Below are positions 6,283 through 12,678 of a stretch of 12,678 nt of DNA, piece by piece. Made by a program: the position numbers and the translations under genes. The notes under the pieces were generated by a model. It was not told the origin of the DNA. It made no database searches and saw only the letters and a list, made by a program, of their open reading frames with translations. The stretch is from the NCBI GenBank assembly GCA_900552985.1, contig USBP01000016.1, positions 1 through 12,678 of the forward strand, in the 5' to 3' direction. The stretch is from an uncultured Oscillospiraceae bacterium. GTDB taxonomy: Bacteria; Bacillota; Clostridia; Oscillospirales; Acutalibacteraceae. Positions within the stretch are counted from its first letter, which is position 1. Every line of letters begins with the position of its first letter.

Positions 6283-7203
6283 ATGAACAAACGCCCAATT
6301 ATTATCGACACAGACCCCGGCATTGACGACGCCGTCGCCATTGCCATCGCCCTCTTCAGCGAGGAGCTGGACGTAAAGCTCCTCACCACGGTGGCCGGCA
6401 ATGTCTCGCTGGATAAGGTCACCTACAACGCTCTGCGGATCCTGAAATTTTTCCGCAAGGAGGTACCAGTCGCCAAGGGCGCCGATGCGCCTTTGATCCG
6501 GCCGTTCACCGACGCCAGCAACGTCCACGGTCAGAGCGGCATGGAGGGCTTTGATTTTGAGGAACCGGATGATCACCTGTTGCTCAAAGAAAACGCCGTA
6601 GACGCCATGCGCCGCGTCATTCTGGAGAGCGAGGAGCCGGTCACACTGGTGCCGATCGCCCCGCTAACGAACATTGCCCTGCTCTTAAAAACCTACCCTG
6701 AGGTTAAGGAGAACATTCGAGAGATCGTTCTAATGGGTGGCTCCGCCAGCAGAGGAAACAAAGGGGTTATGTCTGAATTCAATGTAGCAACTGATCCAGA
6801 GGCTGCTAAGATTGTGTTTGACTGCGGGCTGCCGCTTGTGATGGCGGGGTTGGATGTGGGCTGGAAGGCGCTCGTCCTCCCGGAAGACAGCGCCAAGCTC
6901 CCACAGCTGGGCGAGGTGGGCCGCATGGCATACTGCCTGTTCCAGAAATACCGCGGCGGCAGCATGAAAACCGGCCTAAAAATGTATGATAGCTGTGCCA
7001 TTGCATATCTGCTCAAGCCGGAGCTTTATGAAATGGTGGAAACCTGCGTGGATGTAGAGCTATCCGGCTCCATGACGGCCGGATGTACGCTGGTGGATCT
7101 CAAGGGCTATCTTGGCAAGCCCAACAATGCCAAGGTCTGCATGGATATCGATCAGGAGCTGTTCCGCAAGTGGTTCCTGGAGAGCATCGCCCGCTGCATT
7201 TAA
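6283..7203 (+). CDS. Inosine/uridine-preferring nucleoside hydrolase family protein
   Basis: Enzymes of this family split N-glycosidic bonds of ribonucleosides to give a free base and ribose, using a bound calcium ion. The 306-residue protein has the N-terminal DTDPGIDDA metal-binding motif (residues 9-17), Asn40, a VHGQSG loop (His82), VPIAPLTN, MGGS and the ribose-binding EFNVATDPEAA segment (Glu165, Asn167). Oddity: where many characterised members have a His-Asp pair near residue 241 (His as acid for the leaving base, Asp as metal ligand), this protein has Tyr235-Asp236 (MYDSCAIAYL). The metal ligand stays but the His does not, so base specificity may differ. The ATG follows the ribokinase stop directly, with GGAGG 8 bases upstream. 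The adjacent kinase would consume its ribose product. Confidence 0.93.
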   Translation: MNKRPIIIDTDPGIDDAVAIAIALFSEELDVKLLTTVAGNVSLDKVTYNALRILKFFRKEVPVAKGADAPLIRPFTDASNVHGQSGMEGFDFEEPDDHLLLKENAVDAMRRVILESEEPVTLVPIAPLTNIALLLKTYPEVKENIREIVLMGGSASRGNKGVMSEFNVATDPEAAKIVFDCGLPLVMAGLDVGWKALVLPEDSAKLPQLGEVGRMAYCLFQKYRGGSMKTGLKMYDSCAIAYLLKPELYEMVETCVDVELSGSMTAGCTLVDLKGYLGKPNNAKVCMDIDQELFRKWFLESIARCI

Positions 7204-7232
7204 CACTCAAGTTTTCAGAAGGAGGTATATTC

Positions 7233-8660
7233 ATGTCCGCTGTCATCATGTATGGCGCCGCCCTGATTTCGGTTGCCATCGTCATCATCATGCTCATCAA
7301 AAAGATGGACATCAAGATCACCCTGTTGCTTATGGGTGTGGTGCTGATGTTTATCGGCATTGCCATGGGTAACGGCATCGCCATAACGGATTTTGAAAGC
7401 ACAGGCGCCGTCTGGCTGGATCCGCTCAAGGCAATCGCCGACCAGTTTAAGGATACTTTAAGCGCCGCCGGCTTCATTATCCTTATTCTGGGCGGTTACT
7501 CCGCCTATATGAGCGCTATCGGAGCCAATGAGGTCACCGTTAGCGTTCTGACCAAACCAATCGGCAAAATCAAATCCGTCTATTTCCTCGTGCCGGTTGT
7601 TTTTCTGCTTGGAAACCTGCTCTCTCTGGTCATACCCAGTGCGTCCAACCTAGCGATCATCCTGCTTGCAACACTGTATCCGGTCATGGTCAAGGCCGGT
7701 ATGAGCACGCTGACCGCCGCCGGTATCATCGCAACCACCGCGACCGTAATGCCCACCCCTCTGGGCTCCGATAACGTAGCTATCGCTGAAGAACTGGCCA
7801 AGACCGCTGAATTTGCCGGCCTGACGGCCACCGATTATGTGTTCCGTTATCATGCAATCGTATCCATCCCCACCCTGCTGGTTATGGCAATTGCCCATTA
7901 TTTCTGGCAGAAGCATATGGATAAAAAACAGGGCGCCGGAGAGGCCTCCGCATTGGCCGATGTCAAGGATGTCAAAGCCATTGAAGGCGGAAAGCTCTTT
8001 AAAACCGTTTACGCCATCCTCCCCCTGCTGCCCATTCTTCTGTTGATCATTGTGTTCATTCTGCAAAGCGCAACGGAGCTGGATGTGAACATCAGCGTTG
8101 AGGTGGCCACGCTCTTCTCCTTTGTCATTGCGCTGGTCTGTGAGATCATCCGCCACCGGAAGGCCAAGGCAGCGCTGGATGGCACCGAGACCTTCTTCAA
8201 AGGCATGGGCGGCGCCATGCCAATCGTAGCCCTGCTGGTTGCAGCCTCCGTATTCGTCACAGGGTTGAAATCCATCGGTCTGATCGACGCCCTCCAGAAC
8301 GCCATGCTCGGCATCTCGGGCGGCAATCTTGGCTTTGTCCTCCCGCTCATCCTGGTCGGTCTGACGGCATTGATCGTCATCCTCAGCGGCAGCGGCACTG
8401 CGCTGTTCTTTGCGATGGTTCCGCTGATGGTTCCGCTGGCGGCAGCGGCCGGCATCAGCGTGCTGGCGGTCAGCGTCCCCATGGGCCTAGCGGGCAACCT
8501 GCTGCGCGCCGTTTCTCCGGTAGCCGCTGTGACGATGATCGTCGCCGGCTCTGTAAAGAGGAGCCCTATCGAGGTCGTCAAGCGCACCTCCTTCCCCATG
8601 ATTGCAGGCGTCGTATTCATGTTTGTGCTCTCGATGATCGTTTTCCTGCCCATGTCCTAA
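7233..8660 (+). CDS. DcuC-family membrane carrier, candidate nucleoside transporter
   Basis: The 475-residue protein is very hydrophobic, with roughly 12 membrane segments. It resembles the anaerobic C4-dicarboxylate carrier DcuC in several places: the N-terminal hairpin, the GGYSAYMSAIGANEVTVSVLTKPI region (about 87-110), the LSLVIPSASNLAIILLATLYPVMV helix, and the IAHYFWQKHMDKK loop end, with a large cytoplasmic loop near mid-protein. DcuC members are ion-coupled carriers or exchangers of the IT superfamily. The context (nucleoside hydrolase, ribokinase, LacI regulator; no fumarase, aspartase or fumarate reductase) argues for a nucleoside or ribose substrate instead of dicarboxylates, which is inference. 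The ATG at 7233 has GGAGG 7 bases upstream and lies 29 bases after the hydrolase stop. A longer frame from 7083 overlaps the hydrolase and is rejected. Confidence 0.88.
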   Translation: MSAVIMYGAALISVAIVIIMLIKKMDIKITLLLMGVVLMFIGIAMGNGIAITDFESTGAVWLDPLKAIADQFKDTLSAAGFIILILGGYSAYMSAIGANEVTVSVLTKPIGKIKSVYFLVPVVFLLGNLLSLVIPSASNLAIILLATLYPVMVKAGMSTLTAAGIIATTATVMPTPLGSDNVAIAEELAKTAEFAGLTATDYVFRYHAIVSIPTLLVMAIAHYFWQKHMDKKQGAGEASALADVKDVKAIEGGKLFKTVYAILPLLPILLLIIVFILQSATELDVNISVEVATLFSFVIALVCEIIRHRKAKAALDGTETFFKGMGGAMPIVALLVAASVFVTGLKSIGLIDALQNAMLGISGGNLGFVLPLILVGLTALIVILSGSGTALFFAMVPLMVPLAAAAGISVLAVSVPMGLAGNLLRAVSPVAAVTMIVAGSVKRSPIEVVKRTSFPMIAGVVFMFVLSMIVFLPMS

Positions 8661-8662
8661 CG

Positions 8663-8690
8663 CCGGCTATCTAACCAGCCGGGCTTTCAC
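8663..8690 (+). terminator. Weak hairpin after the carrier gene
   Basis: CCGGCT (8663-8668) pairs with AGCCGG (8677-8682) around an 8-base loop, followed by GCTTTCAC. The stem is short and the T-tract poor, so termination may be partial. Confidence 0.4.
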
Positions 8691-8707
8691 ACGGAGCATA
8701 AAAACTA

Positions 8708-8774
8708 CGCCGCAGAGGCGGCGGCCATGAAACCAACCATACGGAACGTTTCAGCGCCGCTCTCTCTGCGGCGC
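8708..8774 (+). promoter_or_regulatory. Mutually exclusive GC-rich hairpins between the carrier gene and lacI
   Basis: Two local hairpins can form: CGCCGC (8708-8713) with GCGGCG (8718-8723) around AGAG, and GCGCCGC (8754-8760) with GCGGCGC (8768-8774) around TCTCTCT. A third, longer pairing competes with both: CGCCGCAGAG (8708-8717) with CTCTGCGGCG (8764-8773), perfect over 10 bp. The second hairpin is followed by ATTCTTTCC, a weak T-tract. The layout resembles an attenuator or a tandem terminator, but no leader peptide or ligand-binding fold was seen. Confidence 0.45.
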
Positions 8775-8820
8775 ATTCTTTCCGTAGCAGGCTTTGAAAA
8801 CTCAGTGGCCAAATTTCCTA

Positions 8821-8849
8821 TTGAAAATCAATCCATCATCCAGTAGAAT
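8821..8849 (+). promoter_or_regulatory. Sigma-A type promoter for the lacI-type gene
   Basis: TTGAAA (8821-8826), a 17-base spacer and TAGAAT (8844-8849), each one base from consensus. Transcription would start near 8856 and leave a leader of about 40 bases. The regulator can therefore be expressed independently of the operon upstream. Confidence 0.7.
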
Positions 8850-8896
8850 AAAGAAAAGCGTGCCAAAATTGCCAATGGAAAAGGATCGTTGATTTT

Positions 8897-9913
8897 ATGA
8901 GTGCAACCATTAAGGATATCGCCAGAGAGGCCGGTGTATCCGTCAGCGCCGTATCGCTGGTGCTCAATAATCGCCCCTGCCGCATCACGCAGGATAAAAA
9001 AGAGCTTATTCGGGAGACTGCGCGGCGGCTCAACTATGCGCCCAATCAGGCAGCCCGCAGCCTTGTCACAAAAAAAACGCGGACGCTCGCTCTCATCCTG
9101 CCCGATATTGAAAATCCCTTCTTTTCCTCCCTAGCCAAGCGGATTGAGGATTGTTGCCAGCGAGACGGTTACCTGCTGCTCATTGCCAGCTCCAACGACC
9201 AATTCTCCTCAGATTACGCGCTGCTGCGCGAGATTACTTCCCACGGGGTAGACGGCCTGTTTCTCATTGTCAGCAACGAATCCTATCAGGAGAATACCCG
9301 CCTGCTGGAAGCGCTCAGCCGGCTGCCCTTCCCCTACATTCAGGTTGATCGGGTGTATGACAACCTGGTGTGCGACAAGGTGCTGTTTGATAATGAGCAG
9401 GGCGCGCGAATCGCCACCAAGCATCTGCTGGAAAACGGCCACACGCGCATCGCCTATGTGGCCAACACAAGCGCCAACAACGGCCGCGCACGGCTGGCAG
9501 GTTACCGCGCCGCACTGGAGGAGGACGGCCTGCCTTTTGACCCTGCCCTGGTGGCTGAAGGCGATTATCGGTTTGACAGCGGTTACCGTGCGGCAAAGGC
9601 CCTGTTAAAAACCGATGCTACCGCAGCCTTTGTCTCCAACGATATGATGGCGCTGGGTTTTCTAAAATATTTGTACAGCCAGGGGCTGCGGGTACCGGAG
9701 GACTTCTCTCTCGTCAGCTATGACAACTCCCTCTCTCCGTTTGCGCTGGGTGTGGAGTTAACGTCGGTTGCGCAGGATGCTCAGCGGCTCGGGGAAGAGG
9801 CCTGCCGCCTTCTCACAGGAAGGATCAAGAACAAAAGCGCCCCACCCCGCACCGTTTGCTTGGAGCCGGAGCTCATCCTTCGCAGCAGCGTAAAGCGGTT
9901 AAGGGAGCATTGA
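8897..9913 (+). CDS. LacI-family transcriptional regulator
   Basis: The 338-residue protein has the standard plan. An N-terminal helix-turn-helix (about 4-25, TIKDIAREAGVSVSAVSLVL) is followed by the hinge helix region (PNQAARSLV) and a periplasmic-binding-protein-like effector domain beginning TRTLALILPDIENPFFSSL. Typical later landmarks are GVDGLFLI, HLLENGHTRIAYV, GYRAALEE, AAFVSNDMMALGFL and PEDFSLVSYDNS. The ligand is probably a ribonucleoside, ribose or a related sugar, judged only from the neighbouring ribokinase, hydrolase and carrier genes. The ATG has AAAGGA about 11 bases upstream, and a separate promoter lies before it. A strong terminator follows. Candidate operator: the central-CG palindrome before the ribokinase gene. 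Confidence 0.95.
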   Translation: MSATIKDIAREAGVSVSAVSLVLNNRPCRITQDKKELIRETARRLNYAPNQAARSLVTKKTRTLALILPDIENPFFSSLAKRIEDCCQRDGYLLLIASSNDQFSSDYALLREITSHGVDGLFLIVSNESYQENTRLLEALSRLPFPYIQVDRVYDNLVCDKVLFDNEQGARIATKHLLENGHTRIAYVANTSANNGRARLAGYRAALEEDGLPFDPALVAEGDYRFDSGYRAAKALLKTDATAAFVSNDMMALGFLKYLYSQGLRVPEDFSLVSYDNSLSPFALGVELTSVAQDAQRLGEEACRLLTGRIKNKSAPPRTVCLEPELILRSSVKRLREH

Positions 9914-9952
9914 GCCGCCTTCCCGCTCAGGCTTTCTCACGGCTCAGGCATC

Positions 9953-10001
9953 AAAAAGCACGATCCCAAACTGCATGGCAGCGTTTGGAATCGTGCTTTT
10001 T
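9953..10001. terminator. Bidirectional rho-independent terminator between lacI and nrdR
   Basis: Arms 9953-9971 and 9983-10001 pair over 18 of 19 positions (AAAAAGCACGAT, one mismatch, CCAAAC) around an 11-base loop. The outer A/T run supplies a T-tract for either strand, so it can end both the plus-strand lacI transcript and the minus-strand nrdR transcript. A weaker inverted repeat, TGAGCCG/CGGCTCA (9911-9917 and 9940-9946), precedes it, starting at the lacI stop codon. Confidence 0.92.
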
Positions 10002-10026
10002 ACATTATGAATCGCTTGTTTGGCAA

Positions 10027-10494
10027 TCAGTGCTCTGCCTTTTTCTCCTGCTTCAGCTTCATTAATTCCTCCCGGAAGGTATCGATATCCTTAAACTGAC
10101 GGTACACAGAGGCAAAGCGGACATAGGCCACCTCGTCGATCTCCCGGAGCTTTTCCATCGCAAGCTCGCCAATGCGTGTGGATGTCACCTCACGATCCAG
10201 TGAATTCTGGAGGGAAGCTTCAATATCATCCACCGCAGCAGACAGAGCGGCCGCGCTGACCGGCCGTTTTTCACATGCGCGCAGCATACCGTTATACAGC
10301 TTATCCCGGTCAAACACCTCGCGCGATTTATCCTTTTTCACAACGACCACCGGCACGGTTTCAATCACCTCGTAGGTGGTAAACCGCTTCGCACAGCGCA
10401 CACACTCCCGGCGGCGGCGAATCCGCTCCCCTTCATCCGTCGGGCGGGAATCGATAACCTTGCTCTCCTCACAACCGCAAAACGGACATCTCAA
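10027..10494 (-). CDS. nrdR: Transcriptional repressor NrdR
   Basis: NrdR senses ATP/dATP and represses ribonucleotide reductase genes. With the TTG start at 10494 the protein is 155 residues, the normal size. It begins [17 protein letters not shown], which holds the first zinc pair (Cys3, Cys6). The second pair is at Cys31 and Cys34 ([13 protein letters not shown]), and an ATP-cone follows ([31 protein letters not shown] onward). An in-frame ATG at 10608 would add 38 residues not seen in the family and would begin upstream of the predicted transcription start, so it is rejected. The ribosome binding site (GGGAAG) is modest. The gene stands alone between a strong terminator and its own promoter. 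No ribonucleotide reductase gene is in the window. Confidence 0.93.
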   Translation of the reverse strand: MRCPFCGCEESKVIDSRPTDEGERIRRRRECVRCAKRFTTYEVIETVPVVVVKKDKSREVFDRDKLYNGMLRACEKRPVSAAALSAAVDDIEASLQNSLDREVTSTRIGELAMEKLREIDEVAYVRFASVYRQFKDIDTFREELMKLKQEKKAEH

Positions 10495-10578
10495 ACCGAT
10501 CACTTCCCGATCCTTGTAGTCAGTAATAAAAACAGCGTTCGCTTTTCTTTCGCTACATTTCACATTTATTTGTTGTCT

Positions 10579-10608
10579 ATTGTACCATAGGCATTCAAAA
10601 CTTCGCAA
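10579..10608 (-). promoter_or_regulatory. Promoter for nrdR
   Basis: On the minus strand, -35 TTGCGA (10603-10608), 18-base spacer and -10 TACAAT (10579-10584). The start would be near 10572, giving a leader of about 78 bases before the TTG start codon. I saw no clear NrdR box in it. Confidence 0.55.
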
Positions 10609-10762
10609 GCCCTAAACGTAAACATTGTGCAAACAGTAGATAACAAGGCTGCCCGAAGAGCGCCATCACCGCCATGCGGAACGGGTTGCATGCATTCACA
10701 GAGAGCGCCAACGGTTTTCATCGCCGTGGACATGCCCGAACGCACCGCTTTTTGCCCTCTCG

Positions 10763-10805
10763 AGCCGCCGGGCAGCGCGGACCCCTCTTTCGGATACCGG
10801 CGGCT
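10763..10805 (-). repeat. Inverted repeat just downstream of the sugar isomerase gene
   Basis: AGCCGCCGG (10763-10771) and CCGGCGGCT (10797-10805) are perfect 9-bp complements around a 25-base spacer, lying 9 bases past the stop on the minus strand. There is no T-tract, so termination without a factor is doubtful. The remaining gap down to the nrdR promoter (10609-10762) holds nothing I recognise. Confidence 0.45.
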
Positions 10806-10814
10806 TTGAGCAAT

Positions 10815-11600
10815 TCAGAGCGCCTTCAAGAAGGCCCCTGACCGCTGAAGCTGCGCATCGCTTTCAAAATTATGCGCATACAGCTCAATGACCGCATCGC
10901 CATGATAACCCTTCTGCCGCAAGAGTTCCCACAGGGCGGCAAAATCAAACCCGCCTTCCCCAGGCGGCAGACAAGCCTGGCCAGGCCGATGGTCGCTGGC
11001 ATGAATATGGATGATCTCCCCGGCAAACTGGCGTGCAAGCGCAAGGGGATCCAGCCCAGAGAGCACCGCTTGCTTGATATCGAGCGCCATATGGAAATCC
11101 GAGCCGAGCGCACTACGCATTCTCGCCAGAAAATCAGCTGACTCTGATGCGAAATCTACCACGTTCTCCTGCGCAACAAAAACGCCCTGCTCCTTCCCAA
11201 GGCACGCCAGCTTGTGAAACCGCTCAAAGTATGTCTCCTCTGGGACGGACGCCCCCTTTTTTGCCCCGTGTATCACCAGCACCTTCGCCCCCAGCGCATT
11301 GGCAGCGTCGAAATAGCGCTTATAGTATTCCAGCGTATCAAGGTACCGCCGCTCATATGCACCGAAGAGAAAGTAGGGCTCCGTCCCGGAGGTAAAGGGG
11401 TGCACGGACACCACCCGCATTCCATACGTCCGACGCTCCTGGCAGATCTTCTCCAGCAAGGGGCCGTGCATCTCAGAATAGGCGTTGAAAAAAACCTCCG
11501 CCACAGAAAAACCGAGCTTACCCAACCGTGCAAGGGCCTTTTCGGTCTCCAGCGGATAAAAGCAGGCGGTCGACGCGCCGATTTCAAGCAAGCTCATCAT
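10815..11600 (-). CDS. Sugar phosphate isomerase/epimerase family protein (xylose-isomerase-like TIM barrel)
   Basis: The 261-residue protein has the fold signature of the AP-endonuclease-2/xylose-isomerase-like superfamily. It begins with an EIGASTACFYP strand, then VSVHPF (His67), VLVIHGAKKG (His111), a FVAQENV metal ligand (Glu145), HMALDIKQA (Asp174), IIHIHASDH (His198 to His203) and VIELY (Glu239). The E-D-H-E set is the usual divalent metal site. Members isomerise or epimerise sugars and cyclitols, and the substrate cannot be told from sequence or neighbours. Start choice is unclear. ATG at 11600 and the adjacent ATG are directly after AAAGG, while a TTG three codons in has better spacing (9 bases). 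It is transcribed away from the small membrane protein gene with overlapping divergent promoters. Confidence 0.85.
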   Translation of the reverse strand: MMSLLEIGASTACFYPLETEKALARLGKLGFSVAEVFFNAYSEMHGPLLEKICQERRTYGMRVVSVHPFTSGTEPYFLFGAYERRYLDTLEYYKRYFDAANALGAKVLVIHGAKKGASVPEETYFERFHKLACLGKEQGVFVAQENVVDFASESADFLARMRSALGSDFHMALDIKQAVLSGLDPLALARQFAGEIIHIHASDHRPGQACLPPGEGGFDFAALWELLRQKGYHGDAVIELYAHNFESDAQLQRSGAFLKAL

Positions 11601-11635
11601 CCTTTCAAGCGGGGCAGTATTCCAATATTTGTTGA

Positions 11636-11665
11636 TTGCGAAAATAAAGCTTTCGTCAGTATAAT
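11636..11665 (+). promoter_or_regulatory. Promoter for the small membrane protein gene
   Basis: TTGCGA (11636-11641), an 18-base spacer and a perfect TATAAT (11660-11665). The expected start is near 11672, which favours the ATG at 11711 over the one at 11681. Confidence 0.65.
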
Positions 11666-11687
11666 AGTATTACCGTTCGTATGAAAA
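11658..11687 (-). promoter_or_regulatory. Possible divergent promoter for the sugar isomerase gene
   Basis: On the minus strand, TTTTCA (11682-11687), 18 bases, then TATACT (11658-11663). Its -10 overlaps the plus-strand -10, so the two polymerases could not bind at once. The -35 is only a moderate match. Confidence 0.4.
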
Positions 11688-11710
11688 CAGATTCCTTTGG
11701 GGGGAAACAC

Positions 11711-11995
11711 ATGCGCCAAATTCAAAAAGCATTGACTGAGCTGCATGACGCTATACATACCATGCACCGGCTGCCAAAGCTGCTGCTGAAATATGGCGGC
11801 ATTCTGGTTCTTCTGCTGTTTGCCGCGTCAGCCGCAGCCTATCTCTGCGCCGGGCGGCTGGGCGACTATTATACGCTGACCATTTTGAGCAACGATTTAT
11901 TTACCTGCGGCAAGGATACGCTTGCCGCCGCACTCATCCCCGCGCTGTTGATTGAAATTCTTTTGCGGGCCGCAAAGATCGACGGGCGGCTGTAG
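11711..11995 (+). CDS. Small two-helix membrane protein of unknown function
   Basis: The 94-residue protein starts with an amphipathic, mildly basic stretch (MRQIQKALTELHDAIHTM). A hydrophobic helix follows at about 26-46 and a second at about 70-86 (LAAALIPALLIEILL), with a short loop that contains ILSNDLFTCGKDT and a lone Cys. The C-terminal end is basic. I do not recognise the family. The ATG at 11711 has a GGGGGG run about 7 bases upstream and sits 39 bases after the predicted transcription start. An earlier in-frame ATG at 11681 lacks a ribosome binding site. It is a single-gene unit, with a clear promoter before it and a terminator after it, so it is probably a real expressed gene. Confidence 0.75.
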   Translation: MRQIQKALTELHDAIHTMHRLPKLLLKYGGILVLLLFAASAAAYLCAGRLGDYYTLTILSNDLFTCGKDTLAAALIPALLIEILLRAAKIDGRL

Positions 11996-12026
11996 CTCCG
12001 CCGCCTGGCAACTAAACAACAAAACC

Positions 12027-12063
12027 ATAGGGAGGGCTTCAGCACATGCCCCTCTCTATTTTT
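12027..12063. terminator. Rho-independent terminator shared by convergent genes
   Basis: ATAGGGAGGG (12027-12036) pairs with CCCTCTCTAT (12050-12059) with one mismatch around a 13-base loop, followed by five T on the plus strand. On the minus strand the hairpin begins inside the stop codon of the rhodanese gene and is followed by GGTTTTGTT, so it probably works both ways. Confidence 0.85.
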
Positions 12064-12517
12064 CTGTCACCACACCGTAGGGCCAATCTGTAATTGCGCC
12101 AAAATCATACACATCCGTGTAGCCCAAACGCAGCAGCGTCTCCACCGCTGTTTTGCTGCGCACGCCGCTCGCACAATAGACCAGAATCGTCTGATGTTTA
12201 TCAGGCAGCAGCTGTGGGGCTTTTTCTTCTATCTCCCGGTGCGGAATGAGAAGATCTCCCTCGATATGCTCGAGATTATGCTCCACCTGGCTGCGCACAT
12301 CCAGCAGAACATATGGCTCCCCACTCTCCATGCGCGCTTTCGCCTGCTGCGCTGTAATGCGGTGATAGCCGGCAAGCGTCTCCTCCTCAGAAACGGGCGC
12401 AGAGGTCTGGCTCTCCTCCTGCGCGGTCTGCGTTCCACAACCGGAAAAAATCGAAGCCATTGCGCAAGCAAGCGCCAGCAATAAGGCAATTGCCACATGA
12501 TATTTTTTTGCAGGCAT
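12056..12517 (-). CDS. Rhodanese-like domain lipoprotein
   Basis: The 153-residue protein has a signal peptide with a hydrophobic core (about 7-23) ending in FSGC, with Cys27 as the likely lipid-modified residue. A Gln/Ser/Glu-rich linker then leads to one rhodanese domain: ITAQQAKARM, YVLLDVRS, HIEGDLLIPH and the active-site loop YCASGVRSKTA with Cys115, then LGYTDVYDFGAITDWPYG. Single-domain rhodaneses carry sulfur as a persulfide, and an extracytoplasmic one may act in sulfur or thiol redox handling at the membrane. The -3 residue of the lipobox is Phe, less usual than Leu, but the overall pattern fits. The ATG at 12517 has GGAG 8 bases upstream. An ATG at 12553 would add 12 residues before the signal peptide and is not preferred. 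Confidence 0.92.
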   Translation of the reverse strand: MPAKKYHVAIALLLALACAMASIFSGCGTQTAQEESQTSAPVSEEETLAGYHRITAQQAKARMESGEPYVLLDVRSQVEHNLEHIEGDLLIPHREIEEKAPQLLPDKHQTILVYCASGVRSKTAVETLLRLGYTDVYDFGAITDWPYGVVTEK

Positions 12518-12623
12518 CGTTCCTTCTCCTTTTCTGCAAGCATTCGTATCCAAAGGGCATTGCCGTCAGCGTGCGGTCACACTGCGAAAAGCCAATGCAC
12601 CCCTCTGTACACGGATGTAGAGG

Positions 12624-12678
12624 TTAATTCACCGTCTCTTTTCCGTTTTTCTCAATCATAATCTTTACCGGCACAGGC
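12624..12678 (-). CDS. C-terminal end of an unidentified gene (runs off the window)
   Basis: The minus strand has an open frame from the window edge to a TAA at 12624-12626, encoding PVPVKIMIEKNGKETVN. The mix of valine and charged residues and the stop about 107 bases before the rhodanese gene fit the tail of a real upstream gene. A short imperfect hairpin (CCTCT with AGAGG, 12602-12623) follows it without a T-tract. The family is not recognisable from 17 residues. Confidence 0.45.
   Translation of the reverse strand, partial: PVPVKIMIEKNGKETVN

Noticed and set aside
7083..7232. A 50-residue N-terminal extension of the carrier
   Set aside because: It overlaps the end of the nucleoside hydrolase in another frame, has no ribosome binding site, and the ATG at 7233 has a perfect GGAGG.
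8740..8755. A catabolite-repression (cre) site around the AACGTT palindrome
   Set aside because: The spacing between the TGAAA half and the central CG is one base short of the cre consensus.
10495..10608. A longer NrdR starting at ATG 10608
   Set aside because: It would add 38 non-family residues and begin upstream of the predicted transcription start. NrdR normally begins at the MRCPFCG zinc motif, reached from the TTG at 10494.
10627..10809. A 60-codon plus-strand frame between nrdR and the sugar isomerase gene
   Set aside because: It has no ribosome binding site, a shadow-like composition, and an inverted repeat runs through it.

Overview
The window looks like chromosome from a moderately GC-rich member of the Clostridia (Bacillota). 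The evidence is the gene order pyrH-frr-uppS-cdsA-dxr, the strong GGAGG ribosome binding sites, the sigma-A type promoters and the small clostridial metal-binding membrane protein. No RNA gene, CRISPR array or transposase gene was seen.

Layout. Positions 1-3265 (minus strand) are a core operon that couples translation recycling and nucleotide supply to envelope lipid synthesis: pyrH (UMP kinase), frr (ribosome recycling factor), uppS (undecaprenyl diphosphate synthase), cdsA (CDP-diglyceride synthase) and the first codons of dxr. A good promoter lies just upstream of pyrH. Positions 3585-4893 (minus strand) hold a membrane-anchored heavy-metal-associated (HMA) protein, with its own promoter and an operator-like inverted repeat, and upstream of it a TatD-family nuclease gene broken by a frameshift. 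Positions 5006-5276 are a 271-bp element without coding capacity. It has perfect 17-bp terminal inverted repeats beginning in TA and a large internal hairpin, as a MITE would, and it sits between the divergent tatD and ribokinase genes.

Positions 5366-9913 (plus strand) form a probable nucleoside salvage locus: ribokinase (frameshifted), inosine/uridine-type nucleoside hydrolase, a DcuC-family membrane carrier and a LacI-family regulator with its own promoter. The natural reading is uptake of a ribonucleoside by the carrier, cleavage by the hydrolase to base plus ribose, phosphorylation of ribose by the kinase, and control by the LacI protein. The carrier family is normally linked to C4-dicarboxylates, so its use here would be a new substrate assignment. 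This is the best candidate for undescribed biology in the window.

Positions 10027-12678 hold nrdR (minus), a xylose-isomerase-like TIM-barrel sugar isomerase/epimerase (minus), a two-helix small membrane protein (plus), a rhodanese-domain lipoprotein (minus) and the tail of one more minus-strand gene. Strong bidirectional terminators separate lacI from nrdR and the small membrane protein from the rhodanese gene.

Two genes (tatD and ribokinase), one on each side of the MITE-like element, each carry a single frame break, and dxr carries an odd residue in a conserved glycine motif. Real decay of the locus and assembly error both remain possible.
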